Shown piece by piece: positions 54,597 to 63,486 of a stretch of DNA of 64,000 nucleotides. The stretch is from Methylobacillus gramineus (GTDB lineage Bacteria > Pseudomonadota > Gammaproteobacteria > Burkholderiales > Methylophilaceae): assembly GCF_020532675.1 (NCBI RefSeq), contig NZ_JAJAVE010000001.1, positions 1,798,001-1,862,000 on the forward strand, read 5' to 3'. The notes under the pieces are model-generated. The model did no database searches. It saw only the letters and a list, made by a program, of their open reading frames with translations, and was not told where the DNA came from. The translations under genes and the position numbers were made by a program. Numbering within the stretch: the stretch's first letter is position 1; each line of letters opens with the position of its first letter.

Positions 54597-54833
54597 TCAA
54601 TCCCTCTCTACGACAACATTGAGTAATGTATCCACCACCGGGGCAATCAATACAATAGCCACAAACACAACCGGCCATGCCGTGGTGAAAGCCCTGCCCC
54701 ACTGATCAAGGAAAACATCAGGTGGTACATGCCGGCTGAATAAAATGATGGCGGAAACAATCCATGAAGTGCTGGCAGACATCACCAGAGCAAACAGGAT
54801 TTTCCTGTATTTTCGTGGAAGTTTTCGCGCCAT
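54597..54833 (-). CDS. DUF2798 small membrane protein
   Basis: 78 residues with two membrane helices: ILFALVMSASTSWIVSAIIL at about 12-31 and TAWPVVFVAIVLIAPVVDTLL at about 50-70. RKYRKILFAL and the Trp/Pro pattern in helix 2 fit DUF2798, whose function is unknown. It lies 45 bp downstream of the SDR gene on the same strand and may be part of that TetR-controlled unit. Its 3' end is convergent with the AraC gene. Confidence 0.75.
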   Translation of the reverse strand: MARKLPRKYRKILFALVMSASTSWIVSAIILFSRHVPPDVFLDQWGRAFTTAWPVVFVAIVLIAPVVDTLLNVVVERD

Positions 54834-54878
54834 GTCAGTGCCTGTTGTCAGATATTAAAAAGTGATGAATGAATAGAC

Positions 54879-55622
54879 TTACCAGGGCAAAACATCATTC
54901 TCATGAAAGAACCCACCGCTTTCCCCATCTGTACCCAACGTTGCCAGACGCACACTGGTTTTGCTGCTGTCTTCAACTTCCATGGGCGCATGCTCTCCGC
55001 CAAGTTCAGTTTTGACCCAGCCAGGGTGCGCTGCATTGACCTTGATATTGGTATGCTTTAATTCATGCGCCAAATGTACGGTATAGGCATTAAGTGCAGT
55101 TTTTGAAGTGTTGTAGGCAACACTTTTGGCTTGTTCTATAGGAGAATCCGCCAAGCTGTGGAGCGTTAGTGATCCAAGAATGCTTGAAAGATTGACTATA
55201 CGACCAGCTGGCGCCAACTGAATGAGCGGCAGCAATGTCTGCGTCAGCTCAATCACAGCAAAGAAATTGGTTTCAAAGGTGTCGTGCAACACCGCGCGGC
55301 TGACGGTGCTGCTATTGTTGCTTCCCACCAGGTTTTCTTTCAACACGCCAGCATTGTTGACCAAGATATCAAGCTTGCCGAAATGTTGCTGGATATAATC
55401 TGCCACCTGCCCTGCCGTTTCAGGCTGTGCTGCATCGTAATGAACAACTGCCGCATTGACGCCTAACGCTTGCAACTTGCTGGCTGCTGCCTGACCACTT
55501 GCAACATCCCGCACTCCCAGAATCACTGTGATTCCCTGTAAGCCAAGATCTTTGGCTGTTTCATATCCGATGCCACGATTTGCACCAGTGACCAATGCGA
55601 TTTTTCCATTACTAATTGCCAT
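54879..55622 (-). CDS. SDR family oxidoreductase
   Basis: 247 residues from the ATG at 55622, with AAGGA seven bases upstream. It is a classical short-chain dehydrogenase: TGANRGIG nucleotide motif, LVNNAG, catalytic Ser in IVNLSS and Y-x3-K in VAYNTSKTALN. It resembles carbonyl-reductase-type SDRs that use NADPH. It is divergent from a TetR gene with two operator-like palindromes in the 130-bp gap, so it is probably induced by a compound it reduces. The substrate is unknown. Confidence 0.9.
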   Translation of the reverse strand: MAISNGKIALVTGANRGIGYETAKDLGLQGITVILGVRDVASGQAAASKLQALGVNAAVVHYDAAQPETAGQVADYIQQHFGKLDILVNNAGVLKENLVGSNNSSTVSRAVLHDTFETNFFAVIELTQTLLPLIQLAPAGRIVNLSSILGSLTLHSLADSPIEQAKSVAYNTSKTALNAYTVHLAHELKHTNIKVNAAHPGWVKTELGGEHAPMEVEDSSKTSVRLATLGTDGESGGFFHENDVLPW

Positions 55623-55648
55623 GATGATATCCTTGTATTTAATTAATG

Positions 55649-55660
55649 TACCAAACGGTA
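55649..55660. promoter_or_regulatory. TetR-type operator 1
   Basis: TACCAAACGGTA, an imperfect palindrome 27 bases upstream of the SDR gene start and overlapping its likely -10 region. It matches the second copy at 55704. Confidence 0.6.
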
Positions 55661-55703
55661 AATTAATGTTAATCCCCGCCGATTTTCCTGTCAACAAATT
55701 TTT

Positions 55704-55719
55704 TACCAACTGGTATAAT
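55704..55719 (+). promoter_or_regulatory. TetR-type operator 2 overlapping a -10 hexamer
   Basis: TACCAACTGGTA (55704-55715) shares the TACC-N4-GGTA frame of operator 1. It overlaps a TATAAT hexamer (55714-55719) reading toward the TetR gene, which suggests autorepression. Confidence 0.6.
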
Positions 55720-55751
55720 AATAAAAATACGAGAAACAAGGTAGGGATATC

Positions 55752-56384
55752 ATGAGTGAAATCAAGAGAGGACGAGGCCGTCCCAGCAAGTTTGATGCGG
55801 AAACATCGTTGCAAGTCGCCATGCACTTGTTTTGGTCTCATGGCTATGAAGGCACCTCAATGACAGAGCTCACCGAAGCCATGAGTATCAACAAACCCAG
55901 CCTGTATGCGGCTTTTGGCAGCAAGGAAAATTTATTCCATAAAGCGGTCGAGCACTATCTAGCAGGGCCGGTTGCCTTTATCGACGCAGCACTGCAGGAA
56001 AAAACAGCTTATGAAGTGGTAGAGAAACTGCTGCTGGATAGCGCGGCATGCCTCGTACATCCAGATAACCCCAAAGGCTGTATGGTACTCATGGGATCGC
56101 TCAATTGCGGCAAGGAAGCGGAAGCCATCAAGCAGGAAATGATTGTGCGTAGGCAGGACTATGAACAGGCATTAAAGCAACGCTTTATCCTGGCACAGGA
56201 ACAGGGTGACCTGTCGCAGGATGCAGCAGTAGATACTCTCGCCAAGTATGTTGTCACCATGCACCAGGGCATGTCTGTGCAGGCAGTAAATGGGGCGAGT
56301 CGCGCAGAGCTGGAGTCATTGGCAAATCTGGTATTGCAGCATTGGCCTGTTAATCAACAGTCTGCGAATCAGACTGCATCATAA
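55752..56384 (+). CDS. TetR family transcriptional regulator
   Basis: 210 residues. The N-terminal HTH (about 12-60) has KRGRGRPSKFDAE, FWSHGYEGTSMTELTEAM and NKPSLYAAFGSKENLFHKA, as in AcrR/TetR proteins. The C-terminal ligand domain carries a CLVHPDNPKGCMV segment, which is common in the subgroup divergent from SDR genes. It probably represses itself and the SDR gene through the TACC-N4-GGTA sites. The inducer is unknown. Confidence 0.9.
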   Translation: MSEIKRGRGRPSKFDAETSLQVAMHLFWSHGYEGTSMTELTEAMSINKPSLYAAFGSKENLFHKAVEHYLAGPVAFIDAALQEKTAYEVVEKLLLDSAACLVHPDNPKGCMVLMGSLNCGKEAEAIKQEMIVRRQDYEQALKQRFILAQEQGDLSQDAAVDTLAKYVVTMHQGMSVQAVNGASRAELESLANLVLQHWPVNQQSANQTAS

Positions 56385-56412
56385 GGTAGACGCGCGCCAC
56401 GCCGAGGTTAAT

Positions 56413-58332
56413 TTATTGCGGACGTCTGGCGAAAACCTGCACCGGTTGTGGAGGCGCCATCTGCAGTACGGGTTTACGTACTTTGCCCATGACATGCATT
56501 TCACAACGCTTGCAATCAAATTTGAGGCTGATCCTGTCCTTGCCACTGACCAATGTCATGGGTTCTGCAGTAATGGTGCCTTGTACACCGATCACGCCCT
56601 TGGCTTCTTTCGGGCACATGGCAAAGCTGTAGCGCAGGCAATGCTTGGTGATCATCACCGGGACTTCGCCTAGCTCCTCATTGGCTTCATACGCAGCAGC
56701 AATCGCCTGTACCCCATGTTTTTCATAAAAAGCTCGTGCCTGTTTGTTATAGACATTGGATAAATAACTCAAGGTATCCTGCGGGTACTGTGCGGGTGGA
56801 TTAACGGGGTTACCCGGTTGAGGCCGCTGATATCCCAGCCTCCGCGTCGCTTCCAGTTGCTCCATTGCATCACGGCGCAACTGATTGACGATGGATGCCG
56901 GAATGAACCATGGCTGGCTCAACTGCAAGCTGATGTCTGTAGCAGAAAAGTCTGTATTACCCAGTTTGCCGAGATTTTCACGCAGGCTGGCTTCTGCTTT
57001 GTCCAGATGCTGCGCCGCCTGCTTTTCCGCCTGGCATTGTGCATGCGCCATAAACCCATTCTCATCAGATACCGTGAGGGCAAAGCCGTCATGGGTTTCC
57101 TGCAGCACCAGTTCCACTCCAATCTTGCGCACAGCAGAATCCTTCTCCAGCAAGCGCATGAACGATTGATCCCGATTGCGGTATACCTTCATATTGCGGC
57201 GCATATCCGGCGGCATTTCGTTCGGATACAAACAGTTAGCCTGCACGGTATTGATGCGCATACCCACCAGCTCCTTGTGCACATCAAAGAAACACACACC
57301 ATCCCCATTGTGCAGCTCGAGCGATGTTTCCACCTCAAAATAATCCTTGCCGACCTTGGTCACGCGACCAATTTCTTCACCGGAAAATTTTGGGGTATCA
57401 AATGCCCCCACATCTTCGCCCCGGCCATGCACAAAGTATTCAGTGGTACTGCGATTAAAGGTTTTTTCAGGTTGTGGGGTAAAGCTGAAAATAGGGCGAC
57501 CTGAAGAAGCACGTTGGTAACCTGGCGTATCTTCAAGAATTTCATCCAGGAGCTGGCGATAGTGCGCTGTTGCGTTTTTCACGTAAGCCAGATCCTTGTA
57601 GCGACCCTCTATCTTGAATGCACTGACGCCCGCATCCACCAGCGCCCGCAGATTGGCACTCTGGTCATTATCCTTCATCGAGAGTAGATGCTTATCCTTG
57701 GCCAGGATACGGCCCTGGGTATCTTCCAGCGTATAGGGCAGGCGGCACTCCTGCGAACACTCACCCCGGTTGGCACTACGCCCGGTGTGTGCATGGCTGA
57801 TATAGCACTGTCCACTAAAAGCCACACATAAGGCACCATGGATAAAGAACTCCAGGTTGCAATTGGTCGCATCCGCCACCTTCCTGATGGTATTGAGATC
57901 CATCTCGCGGGCAAGCACAATCTGGGTAAAACCAACCTGATCAAGGAACACGGCTTTTTCCACAGTCCGGATATCGGTCTGGGTACTGGCATGCAGCTGG
58001 ATGGGAGGTATGTCCATTTGCAACAAGCCCATGTCCTGCACAATCAAGGCATCCACGCCCGCCTCATAGAGTTGCCACACCATGGCGCGGGCACCTTCGA
58101 GTTCATTGTCATGAAAAATGGTGTTGAACGCGACAAAGACTTCTGAATGGAAGCGATGTGCATGCTGGACTAACCTGGCGATATCTTCCAGGGAATTTTC
58201 TGCCTTGGCTCGGGCCCCAAATGCAGGGCCGCCGATATAAACGGCATCGGCGCCGTGGTTGATTGCGGCAATGCCGTAATCAGCATTCCTGGCTGGAGCA
58301 AGCAATTCAAGATGGCGACGGCTTTGAGTCAT
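56413..58332 (-). CDS. rlhA: U32 family protein, RlhA type (23S rRNA hydroxylation)
   Basis: 639 residues from the ATG at 58332. The start LELLAPARNADYGIAAINHGADAVYIGG and the U32 signature around LEFFIHGALCVAFSGQCYIS with its cysteines are clear. Further Cys residues in GECSQECRLPY and a C-terminal cluster (CKRCEMHV) may bind a metal or Fe-S centre. Length and domain order match E. coli RlhA (YdcP), which is needed for 5-hydroxycytidine 2501 in 23S rRNA. An in-frame ATG at 58356 would add eight residues. Confidence 0.85.
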   Translation of the reverse strand: MTQSRRHLELLAPARNADYGIAAINHGADAVYIGGPAFGARAKAENSLEDIARLVQHAHRFHSEVFVAFNTIFHDNELEGARAMVWQLYEAGVDALIVQDMGLLQMDIPPIQLHASTQTDIRTVEKAVFLDQVGFTQIVLAREMDLNTIRKVADATNCNLEFFIHGALCVAFSGQCYISHAHTGRSANRGECSQECRLPYTLEDTQGRILAKDKHLLSMKDNDQSANLRALVDAGVSAFKIEGRYKDLAYVKNATAHYRQLLDEILEDTPGYQRASSGRPIFSFTPQPEKTFNRSTTEYFVHGRGEDVGAFDTPKFSGEEIGRVTKVGKDYFEVETSLELHNGDGVCFFDVHKELVGMRINTVQANCLYPNEMPPDMRRNMKVYRNRDQSFMRLLEKDSAVRKIGVELVLQETHDGFALTVSDENGFMAHAQCQAEKQAAQHLDKAEASLRENLGKLGNTDFSATDISLQLSQPWFIPASIVNQLRRDAMEQLEATRRLGYQRPQPGNPVNPPAQYPQDTLSYLSNVYNKQARAFYEKHGVQAIAAAYEANEELGEVPVMITKHCLRYSFAMCPKEAKGVIGVQGTITAEPMTLVSGKDRISLKFDCKRCEMHVMGKVRKPVLQMAPPQPVQVFARRPQ

Positions 58333-58490
58333 ATCCCAACATGACGGCGGCATCAAAAGCCGTCATTCCATTCAAAAACAAAAGGATGCGCAATATACCA
58401 CAATCATGCAAGGGTTAGATGCAGCGGTGTCTCAACAAGCGCATGTTGCTTGCGGTATCATGCCAGCATTACCTTTGAGGAATATCGACC

Positions 58491-58697
58491 ATGAGCGTCC
58501 ATGCCATCCGCAATATCTGCTTCGCCATCTGTATCCTGTGCATCCTTGGCAGCCTGCTGCTTGGAATTGCCATGATCTGGGATTGGGTCAAGGACTCTGA
58601 CTTCATCCACAAAAGCTTTATGACATTAGGCGCATTGTTCGTGGCCTCGCTGCTGACACTCTCAGTGGCAAAGAAGCTAGGCGTCAAGGACGAGTAA
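58491..58697 (+). CDS. Small two-helix membrane protein
   Basis: 68 residues with two hydrophobic helices (about 8-29 and 40-58) separated by a short acidic loop (DWVKDSDFIH). The end is basic/acidic (KKLGVKDE). GAGGA stands about nine bases before the ATG. I do not recognise a family. The gene lies between rlhA and the HPPD-like gene and ends 10 bp before the latter's stop. Confidence 0.6.
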   Translation: MSVHAIRNICFAICILCILGSLLLGIAMIWDWVKDSDFIHKSFMTLGALFVASLLTLSVAKKLGVKDE

Positions 58698-58707
58698 ACT
58701 ACCCGTC

Positions 58708-59928
58708 TTACGAGGCGGCCAGCCTGACGCCTTCTTCACGTCCTGCAGCCTCCGTGAGCATGGCAACATTATCCTTGGTGAAGAATCCCTGGAAATCACC
58801 AAAACGCTGCACATACTCAATAATCAGTGAAGAATGTTCCGAGGCATTGGAAAATATCTGCTTGAGCCCTTCCTCACGCGAGCCGATCACATCCAGCAGG
58901 AAACCCTGCCCTTGTGCTGCAATGGCGTTCACCACAAACTCGATGTTCTCCAACCCTTCCCTTTCCCCATCTCGCACGGCTATCGCCAAGTGATGCAAGC
59001 GTGGGCCATAGTTACGCACAAAGGTCTCCGTCGGGGATGGCAATTGTTCCAGATGATTGACGAAATAAGGTGTGTTGTTGGCAGTAAATACCTTGGCAGG
59101 GCTCTTTGATTCCGCCAGGCCATGCGCACTCTTGGTGACATTGGTGGAAGAGTTCTGGTTGAAGATATTGTAAGCGCCCCAGAAGTAATAACTGGACCAG
59201 GACAGGTACTCAAGGATCGCCACTTCCCGGTTCTGGCTGTATACCCGCGTTGCCAGGTGATCTATAGGTAGCAGCAAGTCACTGATCCGCAGCTTGTCCT
59301 GCATACTCTTGGCTACTTCATAGGCTTGCTGCACCTCTTCATCCACACGGCTGACACCCAAGGCATAGACACGCATTTCATCCGGTTGCCGCTCAAGATA
59401 GGCCACAATATTGTGGGTATAAGGCGATGGTTTGCTCACGGCCAGGTTACCGGGCAGCTCCAGCTTGCGAATTTCATCCTGGGAGAAAAAGCGGAATTCC
59501 CGCTCCTGCTGAAGCTTGACCACGTCATGCAGATTATCCACGCGGATAATTTCACCCATATAGCGGCTATTGGGTTTCTTGGCACCGACCGGATAAATTT
59601 CATTCAGGCTGCGAAAGATACCTCGGAGGTTAGGATCTTTGACCTCCCGCACAATAATATCTGGCGAGGACAGGTCTATCCTTAGGACATGCGTCCAGTG
59701 TGACTCGCTCTCCAGCGTCACCAGATAATGGTAAGCCGTCATCAGGCAGAGCTCGGCAATGTATTTCACCGAATGGCCGGGGTCTACCGTGATCATCAAT
59801 GCATCAATTTCATGCACCATGCTGGTAAGTCCCAGCGCATCCCGCTCTTCCAGCAACTTGACCAGATACTCCTCAAAGAATGGGGAATTTTCCTTGTCCC
59901 CGTGGCGGGGAAACTGCAATGAGTTCAT
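58708..59928 (-). CDS. HPPD-like VOC superfamily protein of unknown substrate
   Basis: 406 residues. The C-terminal half resembles 4-hydroxyphenylpyruvate dioxygenase. IDHLATRV gives H224, LHHLAIAV gives H313 and LIIEYVQRFG gives E371, a candidate 2-His-1-Glu iron site, and FFTKDNVAMLTEAAG mirrors the HPPD C-terminal helix. The N-terminal 200 residues do not look like HPPD and the chain is longer than usual. No other tyrosine-catabolism gene is near. It is monocistronic. I take it as an iron-dependent VOC enzyme with an unknown keto-acid-type substrate. Confidence 0.6.
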   Translation of the reverse strand: MNSLQFPRHGDKENSPFFEEYLVKLLEERDALGLTSMVHEIDALMITVDPGHSVKYIAELCLMTAYHYLVTLESESHWTHVLRIDLSSPDIIVREVKDPNLRGIFRSLNEIYPVGAKKPNSRYMGEIIRVDNLHDVVKLQQEREFRFFSQDEIRKLELPGNLAVSKPSPYTHNIVAYLERQPDEMRVYALGVSRVDEEVQQAYEVAKSMQDKLRISDLLLPIDHLATRVYSQNREVAILEYLSWSSYYFWGAYNIFNQNSSTNVTKSAHGLAESKSPAKVFTANNTPYFVNHLEQLPSPTETFVRNYGPRLHHLAIAVRDGEREGLENIEFVVNAIAAQGQGFLLDVIGSREEGLKQIFSNASEHSSLIIEYVQRFGDFQGFFTKDNVAMLTEAAGREEGVRLAAS

Positions 59929-60140
59929 GCGTTCTCCTGTATTTTCTCTGCTTTGCGCTGCAATGAAACGCGCGCTCCACTGTCTTGGTTATAGAAAGTG
60001 CCGAAGACAGCATCAAGAGTTAATGGGCTGATGCTCCCAATCAACTGGAGCGGTCAAGCAAGCGTGACTGGCAAGGCACATCGACGCAGAACGTCAGTAT
60101 CCCTTAGCAGGGCAGAGGCAACGCCACCAGACGCGCTCGC

Positions 60141-60935
60141 TCACTGCTGGGCTTGCATTTGGTTAACGTGCACGCCCACCGTCATCGTCTCCAATCCACC
60201 GCCCACCCGCATCCCGCTCACAGGACACGCATCCCGATAATCAAGCCCGGTCGCCAAGCGCACATGGACGCCATTGGTACGGCAACGATTGGATACATCA
60301 AAACTGGCCCAGCCTGTGTCCTTGATCCAGACATCAGCCCAGGCATGGCTTTCCATCAGGCTCCCATCATTGGTAAACAGGTATCCACTGACATAGCGCG
60401 CCGGCATGCCCAGATATCGGCAACATGCGATAAAGATATGTGCATGATCCTGGCACACGCCACTGCCAGTCTTGAAGGCATCAATCGCAGTGGTATCCAC
60501 CGCCGTCGCCCCCTTGTTATAAGGCACTCTATCTACAATCGCATGCATCATTTCATCGAGCATGCGCTCATCCGGCTTGATCCTGCCAAACTGTTGTGCA
60601 AACTGGCGCAAGCTGGCATCGATTTCTGTCAGACCTGTGGTTCTCAAATAAATTTCACGCGGCAGTGCATCATAGGCAGGTGGCGTATCCAGGCCGGTTT
60701 CCACTTCACCGGTTGCCAAGATGTTGATTTCCTCATGCGGCGTATCCAGCACCAGGATATGCGCTGCATTCCCATAGGTATCATCATGTCGCTGCAAATG
60801 ACCATTGACTCGAATCTCCCAGCGCCGCACCCGCTGACCAAAGCCATCCTGAGGTGTCAGACGCAACTGCTGGATGGTGTAGTTAACGATATCCGTGTAG
60901 AGATAGTGAGTTCTGTGATTAATATTGAGCTGCAT
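60141..60935 (-). CDS. Transglutaminase-like cysteine protease family protein
   Basis: 264 residues with the bacterial transglutaminase-like N-terminal beta domain (about 1-95) and the catalytic core: C161 in GSGVCQDHAH, H198 in ESHAWADVW and D213 in SFDVSN. It is the third gene of the ATP-grasp/alpha-E/transglutaminase operon, 29 bp after the alpha-E gene. This set is commonly linked to Anbu, whose gene is at 47585 here. There is no signal peptide, so it is cytoplasmic. The substrate is unknown. Confidence 0.9.
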   Translation of the reverse strand: MQLNINHRTHYLYTDIVNYTIQQLRLTPQDGFGQRVRRWEIRVNGHLQRHDDTYGNAAHILVLDTPHEEINILATGEVETGLDTPPAYDALPREIYLRTTGLTEIDASLRQFAQQFGRIKPDERMLDEMMHAIVDRVPYNKGATAVDTTAIDAFKTGSGVCQDHAHIFIACCRYLGMPARYVSGYLFTNDGSLMESHAWADVWIKDTGWASFDVSNRCRTNGVHVRLATGLDYRDACPVSGMRVGGGLETMTVGVHVNQMQAQQ

Positions 60936-60964
60936 GATAAGGCTCCGTTTCTTGTTCCGTAAGG

Positions 60965-61915
60965 CTATGCACCGATAGGCGCATTAAGGAAAGTACGCTG
61001 GATCTCAGCGCCCAGATTATTGTTGGACTCGATGAAGTCCGACAGAAATTCGTGTAGTCCATCTTGAAAAATATCATTCATGCGCCCGTAGCGCAGACGT
61101 GCATGCAATTCACCTGCCAGCCGTCGGCATTCGGTACTATGGCGCCCGCTGAGTTGCTCAAGAATGGGGGTAATCTCGGAAAAACAGGCATGCAATGAAC
61201 GCGGCATGTCCTCGCGCAATACCAGCAACTCGGCAACGCGCCAGGGCTCTATCGCATCATTAAACACTTTTTGATACGCCTGGAAAGCAGACACTGCACG
61301 CAAGACAGCGCTCCACTCATAGTAGTCTACCGCCCCGCCCACCTCTTCATCTCCTGGCAACAACAGGTGATACTTCACATCCAGTAAACGAGCCGTATTG
61401 TCAGCACGCTCCATAAAAGTCCCCAGGCGCAGAAAGCGGAAAGCATCATCCCTTAACATGGTGCCGAAGCTAACGCCACGGAACAGGTGAGAACGCGCCT
61501 TTACCCAGTCGCAAAACTCTCCCAGACCTTGCTTCATGAGATCAACACCGATGAACTGGCTGAATTCCAGCCATAAGCTATTGATGCTCTCCCAGGTTTC
61601 AGCAGACAAGGTCACGCGCACTGCACGCGCATTTTCGCGCGCGCCACGCAAGGCATTGAAAATGCTGGATGGATTTTGCGTATCCATCGACAGGTAACGG
61701 ACTACGCCCACAGCAGTCACCTCGCCATACTCATCGCGATACGCTTCCAACCCGCCAGCAATCTGTAGCGCAGGCTCCCATAACTCAGCCTCGCTTTGGG
61801 CGGCATTGGGCACCAGGGACATGTTGTAAGTAACATCAAGCACGCGAGCCATATTCTCGGCACGCTCGATATAACGGGCCATCCAGTACAAATGATCTGC
61901 GGTTCTACTCAGCAT
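60965..61915 (-). CDS. Alpha-E domain protein
   Basis: 316 residues, almost all helical. It starts MLSRTADHLYWMARYIERAENMARVLDV, the COG2307 signature, and contains LGTFMERADNTARLLDVKYH in the middle. It starts 4 bp after the ATP-grasp gene stop. The family has no known activity of its own and may be a partner of the ATP-grasp enzyme. In some genomes the two are fused. Confidence 0.92.
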   Translation of the reverse strand: MLSRTADHLYWMARYIERAENMARVLDVTYNMSLVPNAAQSEAELWEPALQIAGGLEAYRDEYGEVTAVGVVRYLSMDTQNPSSIFNALRGARENARAVRVTLSAETWESINSLWLEFSQFIGVDLMKQGLGEFCDWVKARSHLFRGVSFGTMLRDDAFRFLRLGTFMERADNTARLLDVKYHLLLPGDEEVGGAVDYYEWSAVLRAVSAFQAYQKVFNDAIEPWRVAELLVLREDMPRSLHACFSEITPILEQLSGRHSTECRRLAGELHARLRYGRMNDIFQDGLHEFLSDFIESNNNLGAEIQRTFLNAPIGA

Positions 61916-61919
61916 GGCA

Positions 61920-63341
61920 TCAGTCTTTCAAAATCCAGGTGTCCTTGGTACCGCCACCCTGCGAGGAATTCACCACCAGGGAGCCCTCCCTCAACGCCAC
62001 ACGGCATAAGGCACCAGGCACCAGCGTGACGCTCTTTCCTGACAGGACAAAAGGTCGCAAGTCCACATGCCGGGGAGCCACGCCTTTTTCCACCAGGGTA
62101 GGGCAGGTGGAAAGTGCCAGGGTTGGCTGGGCAATGTAGTTGGCGGGATGCGCGATAATGCGCCGGCGGAAATCTTCCAGCTCCTGCTTGCTTGCAGCTG
62201 GCCCCACCAGCATGCCATACCCACCAGACCCCTGTACCTCCTTCACCACCAGCTCTGCGAGATGACCAAGCACATACTTGAAGTCATCTTCCTTGCTCAA
62301 CTGATAAGTGGGCACGTTGGATAAAATAGGCTCTTCACCCAGGTAAAACCGGATCATCTCGGGCACGTAGATATAAGTGTCTTTATCATCCGCAACTCCA
62401 GTGCCCACCGCATTGGCCAGTGTCACACCGCCATTGCGATATACCGAAAGCAATCCAGGCACGCCCAGCATGCTGTCAGGGCGGAAACTGAGCGGGTCAA
62501 TAAAATCATCATCGATACGGCGGTAGATCACATCCACCCGCTTGGGACCTTCTGTCGTGCGCATATACACAGCGTTATTGCGTACAAACAGATCCTGCCC
62601 CTCGACCAGCTCAATGCCCATCTGCTGGGCAATGAAGGCATGTTCAAAATAAGCACTGTTATAGGCACCGGGTGTCAGCAAGACTACGGTCGGTTCTGGC
62701 ACCCCGGCCTGTGCGACCGCCCGCAAGTTATTCAGCAATACCTGTGGATAATGCTCTACCGGTGCAATCGGGTAACTGCGGAACAGCTCAGGAAACAAAC
62801 GCATCATCATCTTGCGGTTTTCCAGCATGTAGGAAACGCCGGAAGGGGTGCGCAGATTATCTTCTAGTACGTAGAAATCATTTTCGCCGGTACGCACCAG
62901 GTCGATGCCGGCAACATGGGCATAAATGCCTTTAGGCACATCCACCCCAAACATTTCCGGACGGTATTGCGAATTGGCCAGTATCGTGGCCGGGACAATG
63001 CCCGCCTTGATGATAGCCTGCTCATGATAGATATCATGCAGGAACATATTGAGCGCCTTGACGCGCTGGATAGCGCCCTCTGACAGGCGATCCCACTCTT
63101 TGGCTGAAAGCAGGCGAGGCAGTACATCGAAAGGAATCAGCCGTTCAGAGCCAGCATCCTCACCATACACATTAAAGGTAATACCCACGCGACGGAACAG
63201 CAGCTCAGCTTCTTGTCGTTTACTTTCCAGCTGATGGAGCGGCACATTTTTTAACCAGGCAGCATATTCGGCATAAATCGACCTGACCGCTTCATCTTGT
63301 AGGTACATCTCATCAAAAGGTTTTTTAGCAGCGGTATCCAT
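61920..63341 (-). CDS. Circularly permuted type 2 ATP-grasp protein
   Basis: 473 residues of the COG2308 family. FFRRVGITFNVYG-like residues (LLFRRVGITFNVYGED) and DLVRTGENDFYVLEDNLRTPSGVSYMLENR are typical. The ATP-grasp residues lie in VDVIYRRIDDDFIDPL, ANAVGTGVADDK and VVKEVQGSGGYGMLVGP. It probably ligates amino acids or peptides with ATP. It is the first gene of the three-gene operon. The product is unknown; with transglutaminase and Anbu it suggests a peptide-tag make-and-cut system. Confidence 0.92.
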   Translation of the reverse strand: MDTAAKKPFDEMYLQDEAVRSIYAEYAAWLKNVPLHQLESKRQEAELLFRRVGITFNVYGEDAGSERLIPFDVLPRLLSAKEWDRLSEGAIQRVKALNMFLHDIYHEQAIIKAGIVPATILANSQYRPEMFGVDVPKGIYAHVAGIDLVRTGENDFYVLEDNLRTPSGVSYMLENRKMMMRLFPELFRSYPIAPVEHYPQVLLNNLRAVAQAGVPEPTVVLLTPGAYNSAYFEHAFIAQQMGIELVEGQDLFVRNNAVYMRTTEGPKRVDVIYRRIDDDFIDPLSFRPDSMLGVPGLLSVYRNGGVTLANAVGTGVADDKDTYIYVPEMIRFYLGEEPILSNVPTYQLSKEDDFKYVLGHLAELVVKEVQGSGGYGMLVGPAASKQELEDFRRRIIAHPANYIAQPTLALSTCPTLVEKGVAPRHVDLRPFVLSGKSVTLVPGALCRVALREGSLVVNSSQGGGTKDTWILKD

Positions 63342-63450
63342 GTGATTTCTATCGCAAGGGGCATGCCAGACAAAAATACATTAAGATTCAGGATGTTAAA
63401 AAACACATCAATGACAAATGGCCTAAAACGCACCGAAATGGGGCAATGTC

Positions 63451-63478
63451 AAAAACGTGCAGCCCTGATATAGGGCTG
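63451..63478 (-). terminator. Rho-independent terminator after the AarF-like gene
   Basis: On the minus strand CAGCCCT pairs with AGGGCTG (arms at 63460-63466 and 63472-63478) across a 5-base loop, followed by CACGTTTTT. It lies 9 bases after the stop at 63487. Confidence 0.75.
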
Positions 63479-63486
63479 GTTCCGGC

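Noticed and set aside
58333-58370. Inverted repeat ATGACGGC/GCCGTCAT at the start of the rlhA gene as terminator
   Set aside because: There is no T tract on either strand and it overlaps the likely translation start region; the symmetry is short.
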